A stretch of DNA of 18,569 nt. Source: Parabacteroides sp. TM07-1AC (GTDB taxonomy: Bacteria > Bacteroidota > Bacteroidia > Bacteroidales > Tannerellaceae). The translations under genes were made by a program, and so were the position numbers. This document shows, one piece after another, positions 6,968 through 15,028 of the stretch. Under the pieces are notes generated by a model. The model saw only the letters and a list, made by a program, of their open reading frames with translations, ran no database searches and was not told where the DNA came from. The stretch is taken from assembly GCF_003480915.1 (NCBI RefSeq), contig NZ_QUKD01000018.1, forward strand, positions 1-18,569, in the 5' to 3' direction. The first letter of the stretch is position 1. Every line of letters starts with the position of its first letter.

Positions 6968-8017
6968 ATGAAGCTATCTAAATTCAAATTTAACTTACCG
7001 CAGGAACAGATCGCTCTTCATCCCGCAAAGAACAGAGATGAATCCCGGTTGATGGTTGTACACCGTAACACCGGAGAGATCGAGCACAAAGTCTTTAAAG
7101 ACCTGTTGGAATATTTTGGAGAAAAAGATGTATTCATCTTCAACAACACGAAAGTTTTTCCTGCCCGTCTATATGGTAATAAGGAAAAGACCGGGGCACG
7201 TATCGAAGTGTTTTTGCTGCGTGAGCTGAACGAAGACCTTCGTCTTTGGGATGTGTTGGTTGATCCGGCCCGTAAGATCCGTATCGGTAATAAACTTTAT
7301 TTCGGAGAGGATGATTCGATGGTTGCCGAAGTGATCGACAATACAACGTCACGCGGCCGTACTCTGCGTTTCCTGTATGACGGAAACCATGATGAGTTCA
7401 AGAAGGCATTGTATGCGCTGGGAGAGACTCCGCTGCCTAAATATATCGATCGCCCGGTAGAAGCGGACGACGAAGACCGTTACCAGAATATCTTCGCCAA
7501 GGAAGAAGGTGCGGTAGTGGCTCCGGCTGCCGGTCTGCATTTCAGTCGCGAATTGATGAAGCGTCTGGAGATCAAAGATTGCCGCTTCGCTTTCCTGACA
7601 GTTCATTCCGGATTGGGTAATTTCCGTGAAATCGATGTGGAAGACCTGACCAAGCATAAGATGGATTCCGAACAGATGATCGTGAATGCAGACGTTGTGG
7701 ATATCGTAAATACAGGCAAGGACGACGGTCGCCAGATCTGTGCTGTCGGAACTTCCGTGATGCGTGCGGTAGAGACGGCTGTAAGCACGGACGGGCATCT
7801 GAAAGAGTTTGAAGGATGGACGAATAAGTTCATTTTCCCTCCTTACGATTTCAGTGTGGCTACCAGCATGATCACCAACTTCCATATGCCGTTGTCTACG
7901 CTTCTGATGATGACTGCTTCATTCGGCGGATATGACCTGATCATGGATGCTTATGAGGTGGCATTGAAAGAAGGATACCGTTTCGGTGCTTATGGCGATG
8001 CAATGTTGATCATTTAA
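6968..8017 (+). CDS. queA: S-adenosylmethionine:tRNA ribosyltransferase-isomerase QueA
   Basis: A 349-residue cytoplasmic enzyme that transfers and isomerises the ribosyl part of SAM onto preQ1-tRNA to give epoxyqueuosine at position 34 of GUN-anticodon tRNAs. Family segments visible in order are [11 protein letters not shown]...RDESRLMVV at the N-terminus, [46 protein letters not shown] and [21 protein letters not shown]. Length is typical of QueA (about 340-350). It begins 32 bases after truB and ends 11 bases before folK. Its substrate SAM comes from MetK, encoded just downstream under a putative SAM riboswitch. Confidence 0.96.
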   Translation: MKLSKFKFNLPQEQIALHPAKNRDESRLMVVHRNTGEIEHKVFKDLLEYFGEKDVFIFNNTKVFPARLYGNKEKTGARIEVFLLRELNEDLRLWDVLVDPARKIRIGNKLYFGEDDSMVAEVIDNTTSRGRTLRFLYDGNHDEFKKALYALGETPLPKYIDRPVEADDEDRYQNIFAKEEGAVVAPAAGLHFSRELMKRLEIKDCRFAFLTVHSGLGNFREIDVEDLTKHKMDSEQMIVNADVVDIVNTGKDDGRQICAVGTSVMRAVETAVSTDGHLKEFEGWTNKFIFPPYDFSVATSMITNFHMPLSTLLMMTASFGGYDLIMDAYEVALKEGYRFGAYGDAMLII

Positions 8018-8028
8018 GACGTACGTTT

Positions 8029-8496
8029 ATGGCTATTGCATACCTGGCTTTAGGTACGAATATAGGAAATAGAAGACGGAATATGATAACAGCCGCTGCG
8101 CTGTTAGCTGAAAGGGTGGGAGATGTTCTCGCCCTTTCCGGTTTTTATGAAACCGAACCCTGGGGATTTCAGTCGGAGAATACGTTCCTGAATGCCGCTT
8201 TACGGCTCGAAACCTCTTTATCCCCGCTGGAGCTGCTGAAAGCGACCCAGCAGATAGAGGTGGAAATGGGACGTACGCAGAAAAGCAACGGTACTTATCA
8301 TGACCGCATCATCGATATCGATATTCTGCTGTATGACGATCTGATCCTGCAGACGCCGGAACTGACATTGCCGCATCCGTTGATGCAGGATCGCCGGTTC
8401 GTGATGGAACCGTTACTTGAAATAGCTCCGAGCGTGGTTCATCCGGTGTTTAAAAAGACAATTGTATCCCTGATCCGGGAACACAACATTTTGTAA
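8029..8496 (+). CDS. folK: 2-amino-4-hydroxy-6-hydroxymethyldihydropteridine diphosphokinase (HPPK)
   Basis: A 155-residue kinase that transfers pyrophosphate from ATP to 6-hydroxymethyl-7,8-dihydropterin in folate synthesis. Signatures are LALGTNIGNRRRN (residues 6-18), YETEPWGF (40-47), the Mg-binding Asp pair D96/D98 in HDRIIDIDILLYDD, and LPHPLMQDRRFVMEPLLEIAP (114-134). It is a stand-alone HPPK with no fusion to FolB or FolP. It begins 11 bases after queA, so the two are probably co-transcribed. Confidence 0.95.
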   Translation: MAIAYLALGTNIGNRRRNMITAAALLAERVGDVLALSGFYETEPWGFQSENTFLNAALRLETSLSPLELLKATQQIEVEMGRTQKSNGTYHDRIIDIDILLYDDLILQTPELTLPHPLMQDRRFVMEPLLEIAPSVVHPVFKKTIVSLIREHNIL

Positions 8497-8536
8497 CTTC
8501 ATACTGTTTTCAAATAGAACTATAAAAGATAAAGCA

Positions 8537-8728
8537 ATGAATGACATAGAAAAGATCCTGACCGGTGGAGGAATGGTTTTCAAGAAGAAAGCCTCAGAAG
8601 AAAATGTCGGTGAAAAAAAAATAAAATACTCTGATTTTCTGAAAGGTACACATAAATCGGGTTCGGCAAAGATGAAAGCCGAATACAAGTATAAAAAAGC
8701 ACTTCGTAACACAAAGAAGAAAAAATAA
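8537..8728 (+). CDS. small very basic protein, function unknown
   Basis: A 63-residue ORF starting 40 bases after folK on the same strand. It is strongly basic, with about a quarter of its residues Lys and a terminal KKKK run. It has a central segment IKYSDFLKGTHKSGSAKMKA. No membrane segment, signal or cysteine is present. It is likely the last gene of the ftsX-folK run. Composition suggests nucleic-acid or ribosome association, but that is only inference. I recognise no family. Its stop codon abuts the first 7-bp repeat array. Confidence 0.6.
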   Translation: MNDIEKILTGGGMVFKKKASEENVGEKKIKYSDFLKGTHKSGSAKMKAEYKYKKALRNTKKKK

Positions 8729-8761
8729 TTGTCAATTATCAATTATCAATTGTCAATTATT
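8727..8761 (+). repeat. 7-bp tandem repeat array 1 (AATTRTC)
   Basis: Five direct copies of a heptamer: AATTGTC, AATTATC, AATTATC, AATTGTC and a final AATTATT. The array starts at the stop codon of the small basic ORF and ends three bases before the metK -7 element, replacing the sequence where a -33 box is expected. It is related to arrays 2 (8938) and 3 (14994). Confidence 0.85.
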
Positions 8762-8763
8762 TA

Positions 8764-8771
8764 TATCTTTG
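8764..8771 (+). promoter_or_regulatory. metK promoter -7 element
   Basis: TATCTTTG matches TAnnTTTG exactly. Transcription would begin near 8778, about six bases before the first helix of the riboswitch candidate. No TTTG lies 19-21 bases upstream, where the heptamer array sits. Confidence 0.7.
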
Positions 8772-8782
8772 CCTCCGAATTG

Positions 8783-8836
8783 ATGTGGATAGATTTGTAT
8801 TGCTTGCAACCACAGGAAAAAATGCTAAAAACAAGT
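8783..8836 (+). ncRNA. SAM-II-type riboswitch candidate in the metK leader
   Basis: The sequence can fold as an H-type pseudoknot. P1 pairs TGTGG (8784-8788) with CCACA (8810-8814). The P1 loop carries GATTT (8792-8796), as in SAM-II loop 1, and CTTG (8803-8806), which can pair with CAAG (8832-8835) as P2. The linker contains the hallmark AATGCTAAAA (8821-8830). SAM-II (metA/metX-type) riboswitches have this topology and are known mainly from Alphaproteobacteria, with some in Bacteroidetes. The position directly after the metK promoter, upstream of SAM synthetase, fits feedback repression by SAM. The start codon is about 140 nt further on, which is long for a SAM-II that acts by masking the ribosome site. 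No terminator with a U-run was found in between. Confidence 0.78.
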
Positions 8837-8937
8837 TCTTTTCTTAGCCGTTCCGGCGAACAGATTCCTTCCATTATCAATTCATTATTAATAATCGATT
8901 GTCTGTTGTTGATTGATTCTAGGTATGTCTGATATCT

Positions 8938-8970
8938 AATTCTCAATTTTCAATTTTCAATTTTCAATTA
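8938..8970 (+). repeat. 7-bp tandem repeat array 2 (AATTTTC)
   Basis: Heptamers AATTCTC, AATTTTC, AATTTTC, AATTTTC, then a partial AATTA. The array has the same orientation as array 1 and ends about eight bases before the metK start codon, so it forms the ribosome-binding region of metK. Confidence 0.85.
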
Positions 8971-8977
8971 AAAAGTA

Positions 8978-10264
8978 ATGAGTTATTTATTCACCTCCGA
9001 ATCGGTGTCCGAAGGGCACCCCGATAAAGTAGCCGATCAGATATCGGATGCTTTGCTGGATGAGTTTCTTGCCTATGACAAGAACTCGAAAGTTGCTTGC
9101 GAAACCCTTGTTACAACCGGACAGGTTGTCTTGGCTGGAGAAGTTAAATCAAGTGCTTATGTAGACGTGCAGGAAGTGGCACGCGGTGTGATCGAAAAGA
9201 TCGGTTACACGAAGAGCGAGTATCAGTTTGAAGCCAAATCGTGCGGCGTATTCTCTGCTATCCATGAACAGAGCGGTGATATCAACCGCGGTGTTGAACG
9301 CGAAGACCCTTACAACCAGGGTGCGGGTGACCAGGGAATGATGTTCGGATATGCAACGAATGAAACTGAAAACTACATGCCTCTGGCTCTCGACCTTTCA
9401 CACAGTTTGTTGTGGGAGCTGGCAGACATCCGCAAGAACGAGAACGAACTGATGCCTTACCTCCGTCCGGATGCAAAGAGTCAGGTTACTATTGAATATG
9501 ATGACAACGGCAAGCCGTTGCGCATCGATACGATCGTTGTTTCTACGCAGCACGATGAGTTTATCGGTCCGAAAGGCATCAGCCAGGAGGAAGCCGACAT
9601 CGCTATGCAGAAGAAGATTGCAGCTGATGTGAAGAAGATCCTGATTCCGCGCGTAAAAGCCCAGTATCCGGCTCATGTGCAGGCTTTGTTCAACGACGAT
9701 ATCATCTATCATGTCAATCCGACCGGTAAGTTTGTGATCGGCGGCCCTCACGGTGACACAGGTCTGACAGGACGTAAGATCATCGTGGATACATACGGTG
9801 GAAAAGGAGCCCACGGCGGTGGTGCATTCTCCGGAAAAGACCCTTCGAAAGTGGACCGTTCCGCTGCCTATGCTGCCCGTCATATTGCGAAAAACCTGGT
9901 GGCTGCCGGTGTTGCTGATGAAATGCTCGTACAGGTTTCTTATGCGATCGGTGTAGCCAAACCGATGAATATTTTCGTCAATACGTTTGGACGTGCCAAT
10001 GTGAAACTGTCGGACGGCGAGATCGCAGAGAAGATATGGAATCTTTTCGATATGCGTCCGAAAGCAATCGAAGAGCGTCTGAAATTGCGTAATCCGATCT
10101 ATTTGGAAACAGCTTCTTACGGACATATGGGACGTAAGCCGGAGCTTGTTACCAAGACATTTACTTCCCGTTATAACCCGGAACCTACTATTTGCGAGGT
10201 GGAGTTGTTTACCTGGGAGAAACTGGATTATGTGGATAAAGTAAAAGAAGCATTCGGACTCTGA
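8978..10264 (+). CDS. metK: S-adenosylmethionine synthetase
   Basis: A 428-residue methionine adenosyltransferase making SAM from ATP and methionine. It forms a cytoplasmic tetramer, and SAM is the donor for MiaB, QueA and methyltransferases generally. Signatures are [15 protein letters not shown] (residues 11-25, with the ATP-binding His14), the family motif [12 protein letters not shown] (115-126), and the P-loop-like GGGAFSGKD (280-288) followed by [10 protein letters not shown]. Length matches the Bacteroidetes form. It has its own promoter, a SAM-II-type riboswitch candidate in its leader and a strong terminator downstream, so it appears monocistronic. Confidence 0.97.
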   Translation: MSYLFTSESVSEGHPDKVADQISDALLDEFLAYDKNSKVACETLVTTGQVVLAGEVKSSAYVDVQEVARGVIEKIGYTKSEYQFEAKSCGVFSAIHEQSGDINRGVEREDPYNQGAGDQGMMFGYATNETENYMPLALDLSHSLLWELADIRKNENELMPYLRPDAKSQVTIEYDDNGKPLRIDTIVVSTQHDEFIGPKGISQEEADIAMQKKIAADVKKILIPRVKAQYPAHVQALFNDDIIYHVNPTGKFVIGGPHGDTGLTGRKIIVDTYGGKGAHGGGAFSGKDPSKVDRSAAYAARHIAKNLVAAGVADEMLVQVSYAIGVAKPMNIFVNTFGRANVKLSDGEIAEKIWNLFDMRPKAIEERLKLRNPIYLETASYGHMGRKPELVTKTFTSRYNPEPTICEVELFTWEKLDYVDKVKEAFGL

Positions 10265-10286
10265 TATCCGGATAACAATAAGAGGG

Positions 10287-10321
10287 AGCGGTTATAACGT
10301 GAGTTATAATCGCTTTTTTTT
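10287..10321 (+). terminator. Rho-independent terminator of metK
   Basis: AGCGGTTATAAC (10287-10298) pairs with GTTATAATCGCT (10303-10314) around the loop GTGA with one G:U pair, followed by an eight-base T run (10314-10321). It lies 22 bases after the metK stop. Confidence 0.93.
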
Positions 10322-10374
10322 GTTTATAAACCAAGAATTTAGTCCTTTATGAAATCTTTTTATTTATAAATCCC

Positions 10375-10382
10375 TATATTTG
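10375..10382 (+). promoter_or_regulatory. -7 element for the M16 peptidase gene
   Basis: TATATTTG matches TAnnTTTG, 30 bases before the start codon. No TTTG is visible 19-21 bases upstream, so promoter strength is uncertain. Confidence 0.6.
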
Positions 10383-10412
10383 GCATCTAAGTAATCCCTA
10401 AATCTAAATCTT

Positions 10413-13325
10413 ATGCGTAGAATTATTCAGCTTCTCTCGCTCGCCATGATTATATTACTGGCGGCAGCATGTAAGGAGACCTCTCCGTTCAAGTACGAGT
10501 CGGTCCCTAATGATCCCATGAAAGCACGTATCTATACGCTGGATAACGGCTTGAAAGTGTATTTGACCGTGAACAAAGAGACCCCGCGTATTCAGACTTA
10601 CATTGCTGTCAGGGTGGGCGGAAAAAATGACCCGGCTGAAACGACCGGGTTGGCACATTACTTTGAACATCTGATGTTTAAGGGTACACAAAAGTTCGGA
10701 ACTCAGAACTATGAGGCGGAAAAACCGCTGCTCGACCAGATCGAACAACTGTTTGAAGTATACCGGAAGACTACGGATGAGGCTGAAAGGAAAGCTATCT
10801 ACCATCAGATCGACAGCGTATCCTATGAAGCATCCAAATATGCGATTCCCAATGAGTACGATAAGTTGATGTCGGCTATCGGAGCCAACGGAACCAACGC
10901 CTATACGGGATTTGACATGACTGTCTATACGGAAGATATCCCTTCCAATCAGATAGACAACTGGGCTAAAATCCAGGCAGACCGTTTTGAGAACAACGTG
11001 ATCCGCGGCTTCCATACGGAACTGGAGACTGTCTATGAAGAAAAGAACATGTCTCTGACCAGCGATGGCCGTAAGGTGTATGAAGCTGTACTGAGTGCTC
11101 TTTTCCCGGATCATCCGTATGGAACACAGACTGTTTTGGGAACTCAGGAAAATCTGAAAAATCCGTCTATCACCAATATCAAGAACTATCATGCTACTTG
11201 GTATGTGCCCAATAATATGGCAATCTGTATGTCAGGTGATTTTGATCCGGATAAGACGATTGAGGTGATCGATAAATATTTCGGTCATCTGCAGCCGAAC
11301 CCGAATTTACCGAAATTGCCGGTGACTCACGAATCGCCGATCAAAGCACCGGTTGTAAAAGAAGTGTTGGGCGTAGATGCTGAAAATGTGACTTTGGGAT
11401 GGCGTTTTCCGGGCGCATCGTCTCCGGAAGAAGATTTGCTGAACCTCACCGGCGAGATCGTGAATAACGGCAAAGCAGGTTTGTTGGATGTGGATCTGGT
11501 TCAGCAGCAGAAAGTGCTGAGTTGTTACGCCGGAACATATGGTATGGCCGATTATAATGCTTTTGTAATGAGTGGCCGTCCGAAACAGGGACAAACCCTG
11601 GATGATGTAAAAGACCTTTTCCTGGCAGAGATAGAGAAACTGAAAAAGGGTGATTTCGATGAAGGATTACTGGAAGCGGCGATCAATAATTATAAGTTGA
11701 TGCAGATGTATCGGCTGGATAATAACAACAGCCGTGCGGATATGTTCGTTTCTGCATTCATAAACGGGGTGGACTGGAAAGATGAGGTAGCCCAGTTGGA
11801 TCGTTTGAGCAAGGTTACCAAACAGCAGATTGTCGAGTTTGCCAATAAGTATTTCGGAGATAATTATGCCTTAATCTATAAAAGAGAAGGAAAGGACCCG
11901 AATGAAAAGAAAATCGACAAGCCTAAAATTACTCCTATCGTAATGAACCGTGACAGTTCGAGTGTATTCCTCAAAGAGATACAGGCTGCCGAGGTGGCTC
12001 CGATAGAACCGGTCTTTCTGGACTATGACAAGGATTTGCAGAAGCTGACAGCCAAATCGGATATTCCTGTCCTTTACAAACAGAACATGACGAACGATAT
12101 TTTCTCTCTGATGTATGTCTTTGAGATGGGCACCAACAACGATAAGGCGATGGGTACGGCTTTTGAATACATGAAATATCTGGGAACTTCAAAGAAAAGC
12201 CTGAAAGAGATCAATGAAGAATTTTATCGTCTGGCATGTTATTTCAACGTTTTCCCCGGCTCGGACCGTACATATGTCATGCTGGAGGGATTGAAAGAAA
12301 ATATGCCGAAGGCAATGGCTCTCTTTGAAGAAATTTTGGCGGATGCCCAGGTGGATAAAGACACTTATGGTAATTTGGCTGCTGATATTCTGAAAAAACG
12401 GGCGGATGCCAAATTGAACCAGGGACAGAATTTCAACAAACTGATCCAGTATGCCATCTGGGGGCCGCAGTCTCCGTCTACGCATGTCCTGACCACTGCC
12501 GAGTTACAGCAGATGGATCCTCAGGAGCTGGTTGACCGTATCCGCAAGATAAATACCTACGAACATAAGATCCTGTATTATGGTCCTGAAAAAACACAGG
12601 CATTGCTGGATATCGTTAATCAGTATCATAATGTTCCGGAGAAACTGGCTCCTGTTCCGGCAGCAACCGAGTTCAAACAACAGGAAACACCGGAAAATAA
12701 AGTGCTGTTGGCTCAATACGATGCCAAGCAGATTTATTTCTCTGCTGTATCCAACCGGGGAGAGAAATTCGATCCGTCCGTTCAGCCCACATTGAACATG
12801 TATAACGAATATTTCGGTGGTGGCATGAATGCTATCGTTTTCCAGGAGATGCGTGAAGCCCGTGGTCTGGCTTATTCTGCCGGGGCATTCCTGATCACTC
12901 CTTCCAAATTGAAATATCCGTATGTATACCGTACGTTTATTGCCACCCAGAATGACAAGATGATCGATGCGATGAAAGCATTCGATGATATCATCAACAA
13001 TATGCCGGAATCGGAGAAAGCGTTTAATCTGGCAAAAGACGCTCTGATAACCCGTATGCGTACTGAACGTATTACGAAATCGGGCGTGTTATGGTCATAT
13101 CTGAATGCTCAGGATTTGGGATTGACTACCGACAGCCGGAAGGAACTGTATGAAAAAGTCCCGTCCATGACTTTGGCGGATATTAAAGCATTCCAGGAAA
13201 AATGGGTGAAAGGACGTAAATATACGTATTGTGTTCTGGGAGATGAAAAAGATCTGGATCTGAAATCCCTGGGCCAGTACGGACCGATTACCAAACTGAG
13301 TAAAGAGGAGATATTCGGGTATTAA
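10413..13325 (+). CDS. M16 family zinc metallopeptidase, lipoprotein
   Basis: A 970-residue insulinase/pitrilysin-type protease. The N-terminus MRRIIQLLSLAMIILLAAAC is a lipoprotein signal with lipobox LAAAC (Cys20), so the mature protein is lipid-anchored. The next residues KETSP are charged, and related charged stretches act as surface-export signals in some Bacteroidetes, so surface display is possible but unproven. The inverted zinc motif HYFEH (82-86) and the downstream Glu pair E209/E210 (ELETVYEEK) complete the active site. An insertion of roughly 40 residues, rich in charged amino acids (about 110-150), separates them more widely than in pitrilysin. The second half (about 530-970) is the inactive M16 repeat, which lacks HxxEH but keeps GGGMNAIVFQEMREARGLAYSAG, the substrate-binding R/Y segment. 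It probably degrades peptides in the periplasm or at the surface. It is transcribed alone, convergent with mlaF. Confidence 0.94.
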   Translation: MRRIIQLLSLAMIILLAAACKETSPFKYESVPNDPMKARIYTLDNGLKVYLTVNKETPRIQTYIAVRVGGKNDPAETTGLAHYFEHLMFKGTQKFGTQNYEAEKPLLDQIEQLFEVYRKTTDEAERKAIYHQIDSVSYEASKYAIPNEYDKLMSAIGANGTNAYTGFDMTVYTEDIPSNQIDNWAKIQADRFENNVIRGFHTELETVYEEKNMSLTSDGRKVYEAVLSALFPDHPYGTQTVLGTQENLKNPSITNIKNYHATWYVPNNMAICMSGDFDPDKTIEVIDKYFGHLQPNPNLPKLPVTHESPIKAPVVKEVLGVDAENVTLGWRFPGASSPEEDLLNLTGEIVNNGKAGLLDVDLVQQQKVLSCYAGTYGMADYNAFVMSGRPKQGQTLDDVKDLFLAEIEKLKKGDFDEGLLEAAINNYKLMQMYRLDNNNSRADMFVSAFINGVDWKDEVAQLDRLSKVTKQQIVEFANKYFGDNYALIYKREGKDPNEKKIDKPKITPIVMNRDSSSVFLKEIQAAEVAPIEPVFLDYDKDLQKLTAKSDIPVLYKQNMTNDIFSLMYVFEMGTNNDKAMGTAFEYMKYLGTSKKSLKEINEEFYRLACYFNVFPGSDRTYVMLEGLKENMPKAMALFEEILADAQVDKDTYGNLAADILKKRADAKLNQGQNFNKLIQYAIWGPQSPSTHVLTTAELQQMDPQELVDRIRKINTYEHKILYYGPEKTQALLDIVNQYHNVPEKLAPVPAATEFKQQETPENKVLLAQYDAKQIYFSAVSNRGEKFDPSVQPTLNMYNEYFGGGMNAIVFQEMREARGLAYSAGAFLITPSKLKYPYVYRTFIATQNDKMIDAMKAFDDIINNMPESEKAFNLAKDALITRMRTERITKSGVLWSYLNAQDLGLTTDSRKELYEKVPSMTLADIKAFQEKWVKGRKYTYCVLGDEKDLDLKSLGQYGPITKLSKEEIFGY

Positions 13326-13327
13326 AT

Positions 13328-13360
13328 AAAAAAACTCCGGTCATTCGACCGGAGTTTTTT
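13328..13360. terminator. bidirectional terminator between M16 peptidase and mlaF
   Basis: ACTCCGGTC and GACCGGAGT form a perfect GC-rich stem around the loop ATTC, extended by A:T pairs. An A-run on the left and a T-run on the right give a U-tract in both directions. The stop codons of the two convergent genes lie directly on each side (13325 and 13362). Confidence 0.95.
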
Positions 13361-13361
13361 G

Positions 13362-14132
13362 TTATCCTTCTTCTTGTTGCATTTCTATTTCCTTCACTTT
13401 CCGGAATAGGTCGGAAGCGAAAATAAAGTCATTCAGTGCTTTATTGTTGGAGGTGATAACCTGTTCTTTCGTGCCCTGCCATTCTTTTACGCCTTCCTTG
13501 ATGAAGATGATGTTTTCTCCGATATTCATTACGGAGTTCATGTCGTGGGTGTTGATAACGGTCGTCATCTTATATTCCGTCGTAATATCATGAATCAGGT
13601 CGTCTATCAGTAACGATGTTTTCGGGTCCAGTCCGGAGTTCGGCTCGTCACAGAAAAGATACTTCGGGTTCAGCGCAATCGCACGGGCAATGGCTGCACG
13701 TTTCATCATACCGCCGCTGATCTCCGACGGGTATAAATGTTCTGCTTCCGAAAGGTTGACACGTTCCAGGCAAAACATAGCCCTCTTTTCTCTTTCCTTA
13801 GAGGAGTCTTTTGAGAACATGTTAAGTGGAAACATGACATTCTCCAGAACAGTCATACTGTCAAACAGGGCGGATCCCTGGAACAGCATTCCCATTTCCC
13901 TGCGTAGCATGTTCAGTTCCAGTTTATTCATGGATGTCAGGTCTCGTCCGTCATACAGTATTTCTCCCGAATCCGGTTTCATTAAGCCGATAATGTTCTT
14001 GATCAGAACGGTTTTACCCGAACCGCTTCGTCCGATGATCAGATTCGTCTTTCCTGTTTCAAAGACAGCGCTGATATTATTCAATACCTTACGGCCCTCA
14101 AACGATTTCGTTATATTTTTTACTTCTATCAT
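13362..14132 (-). CDS. mlaF: MlaF-like ABC transporter ATPase (phospholipid transport)
   Basis: A 256-residue nucleotide-binding protein of the MlaF/MCE-transporter class, which with MlaE moves phospholipids between inner and outer membranes to keep outer-membrane asymmetry. Walker A is GRSGSGKT (34-41), the Q-loop Gln is Q85, the signature is ISGGMMKR (138-145), Walker B is YLFCDE (158-163) followed by PNSGLDP, and the switch His is H196 (NTHD). The EPNSGLDP and GGMMKRAAIARA variants are characteristic of the MlaF subfamily. It starts three bases after mlaE, so the two are one operon. No MCE-domain (MlaD) gene follows, because the operon ends at the shared terminator. The substrate is inferred from family only. 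Confidence 0.9.
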   Translation of the reverse strand: MIEVKNITKSFEGRKVLNNISAVFETGKTNLIIGRSGSGKTVLIKNIIGLMKPDSGEILYDGRDLTSMNKLELNMLRREMGMLFQGSALFDSMTVLENVMFPLNMFSKDSSKEREKRAMFCLERVNLSEAEHLYPSEISGGMMKRAAIARAIALNPKYLFCDEPNSGLDPKTSLLIDDLIHDITTEYKMTTVINTHDMNSVMNIGENIIFIKEGVKEWQGTKEQVITSNNKALNDFIFASDLFRKVKEIEMQQEEG

Positions 14133-14135
14133 TTT

Positions 14136-14882
14136 TTACGTAAGCATTAAATGGGTTAATATTACGTCTGCGAGCAGAATCATGATGCTGCTCATTACCA
14201 CTGCATTCGTACTCGCTTTACCGACTTCGAGTGCTCCTCCTTTCACATAATAACCGAAATAAGCGGCTATGGATGAGATAATGAAAGCGTAAACGACAGA
14301 TTTAATAATAGAATACCAGATATAGAATTCATTGAAATAAAATTGCAATCCATATTCGAAAGAGGCTGGTGTCATACCCGTACCTGTCGAATGACTGGCA
14401 GCAATACCTCCCAGGATACCTGTGAACATACTGAATATAACCAGTACCGGTATAAAGATCATCAGGCCGGCAATCTTCGGCATGATCAGGAAATTCGCCG
14501 AATTGACACCCATGATCTCCATCGCGTCTATCTGTTCCGTGACACGCATCGTTCCGATCTCGGAAGCGATATTACTGCCGACTTTACCGGCGAGGATCAG
14601 ACACATGATAGAAGATGAAAATTCCAGCAGGATAATTTCACGGGTCGTATATCCGATCGTGAATTTCGGGATCAGCGGAGAACTGATGTTCAGTGAAATC
14701 TGAATGGCGATAACCGTACCGATAAAGACTGAGATAATAATTACAATCCAAAGCGAATCGACTCCCAGTTTATAAATTTCTTTTATCAATTGTTTGAAGA
14801 ACATGCTCCATCTGTCAGGGATCGATAAGGATTTCCCCATCAACATGACATATTCTCCCATTCTTTGTAATGCTTTGTTCAT
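14136..14882 (-). CDS. mlaE: MlaE-like ABC transporter permease
   Basis: A 248-residue integral membrane permease of the MlaE family. The cytoplasmic coupling segment EIGTMRVTEQIDAMEIMGV (108-126) is the family hallmark, flanked by about five or six hydrophobic segments (about 44-62, 83-103, 131-158, 185-210 and 222-246). It pairs with the downstream mlaF (gap of three bases) to form the inner-membrane core of an Mla/MCE lipid transporter. The start codon at 14880-14882 lies about 33 bases after a TATATTTG promoter element. Confidence 0.93.
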   Translation of the reverse strand: MNKALQRMGEYVMLMGKSLSIPDRWSMFFKQLIKEIYKLGVDSLWIVIIISVFIGTVIAIQISLNISSPLIPKFTIGYTTREIILLEFSSSIMCLILAGKVGSNIASEIGTMRVTEQIDAMEIMGVNSANFLIMPKIAGLMIFIPVLVIFSMFTGILGGIAASHSTGTGMTPASFEYGLQFYFNEFYIWYSIIKSVVYAFIISSIAAYFGYYVKGGALEVGKASTNAVVMSSIMILLADVILTHLMLT

Positions 14883-14914
14883 TATTTTATTGATTACTTA
14901 TCTGTTCCAGTCTG

Positions 14915-14922
14915 CAAATATA
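14915..14922 (-). promoter_or_regulatory. -7 element of the mlaEF operon
   Basis: TATATTTG on the minus strand matches TAnnTTTG exactly. TTG triplets lie 12 and 15 bases upstream, closer than the usual 19-21, so the -33 box is weak. Confidence 0.6.
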
Positions 14923-14993
14923 ACTGAAATATGTCAACAACAGTTCACGGTTTATGATTTTATAGCTTACTAAACTGTCGACCATCCACCCGT

Positions 14994-15028
14994 AATTTTC
15001 AATTTTCAATTCTCAATTTTTAATTTCT
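14994..15028. repeat. 7-bp tandem repeat array 3 (AATTTTC)
   Basis: Heptamers AATTTTC, AATTTTC, AATTCTC, AATTTTT and AATTTCT read on the plus strand, ending exactly at the stop codon of the antiporter gene. Here the repeat is antisense to its flanking genes, unlike arrays 1 and 2, which lie on the coding strand of metK. No hairpin terminator was seen after the antiporter gene. Confidence 0.8.

Noticed and set aside
8841..8870. GCCG-TTC-CGGC hairpin in the metK leader as a terminator
   Set aside because: The stem is only four to five base pairs and no U-run follows, so it does not look like an expression-platform terminator.
8729..8932. 67-codon open frame starting with TTG over the metK leader
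   Set aside because: It is formed by the 7-bp repeats and runs through the riboswitch candidate. It has no sensible composition or ribosome site.
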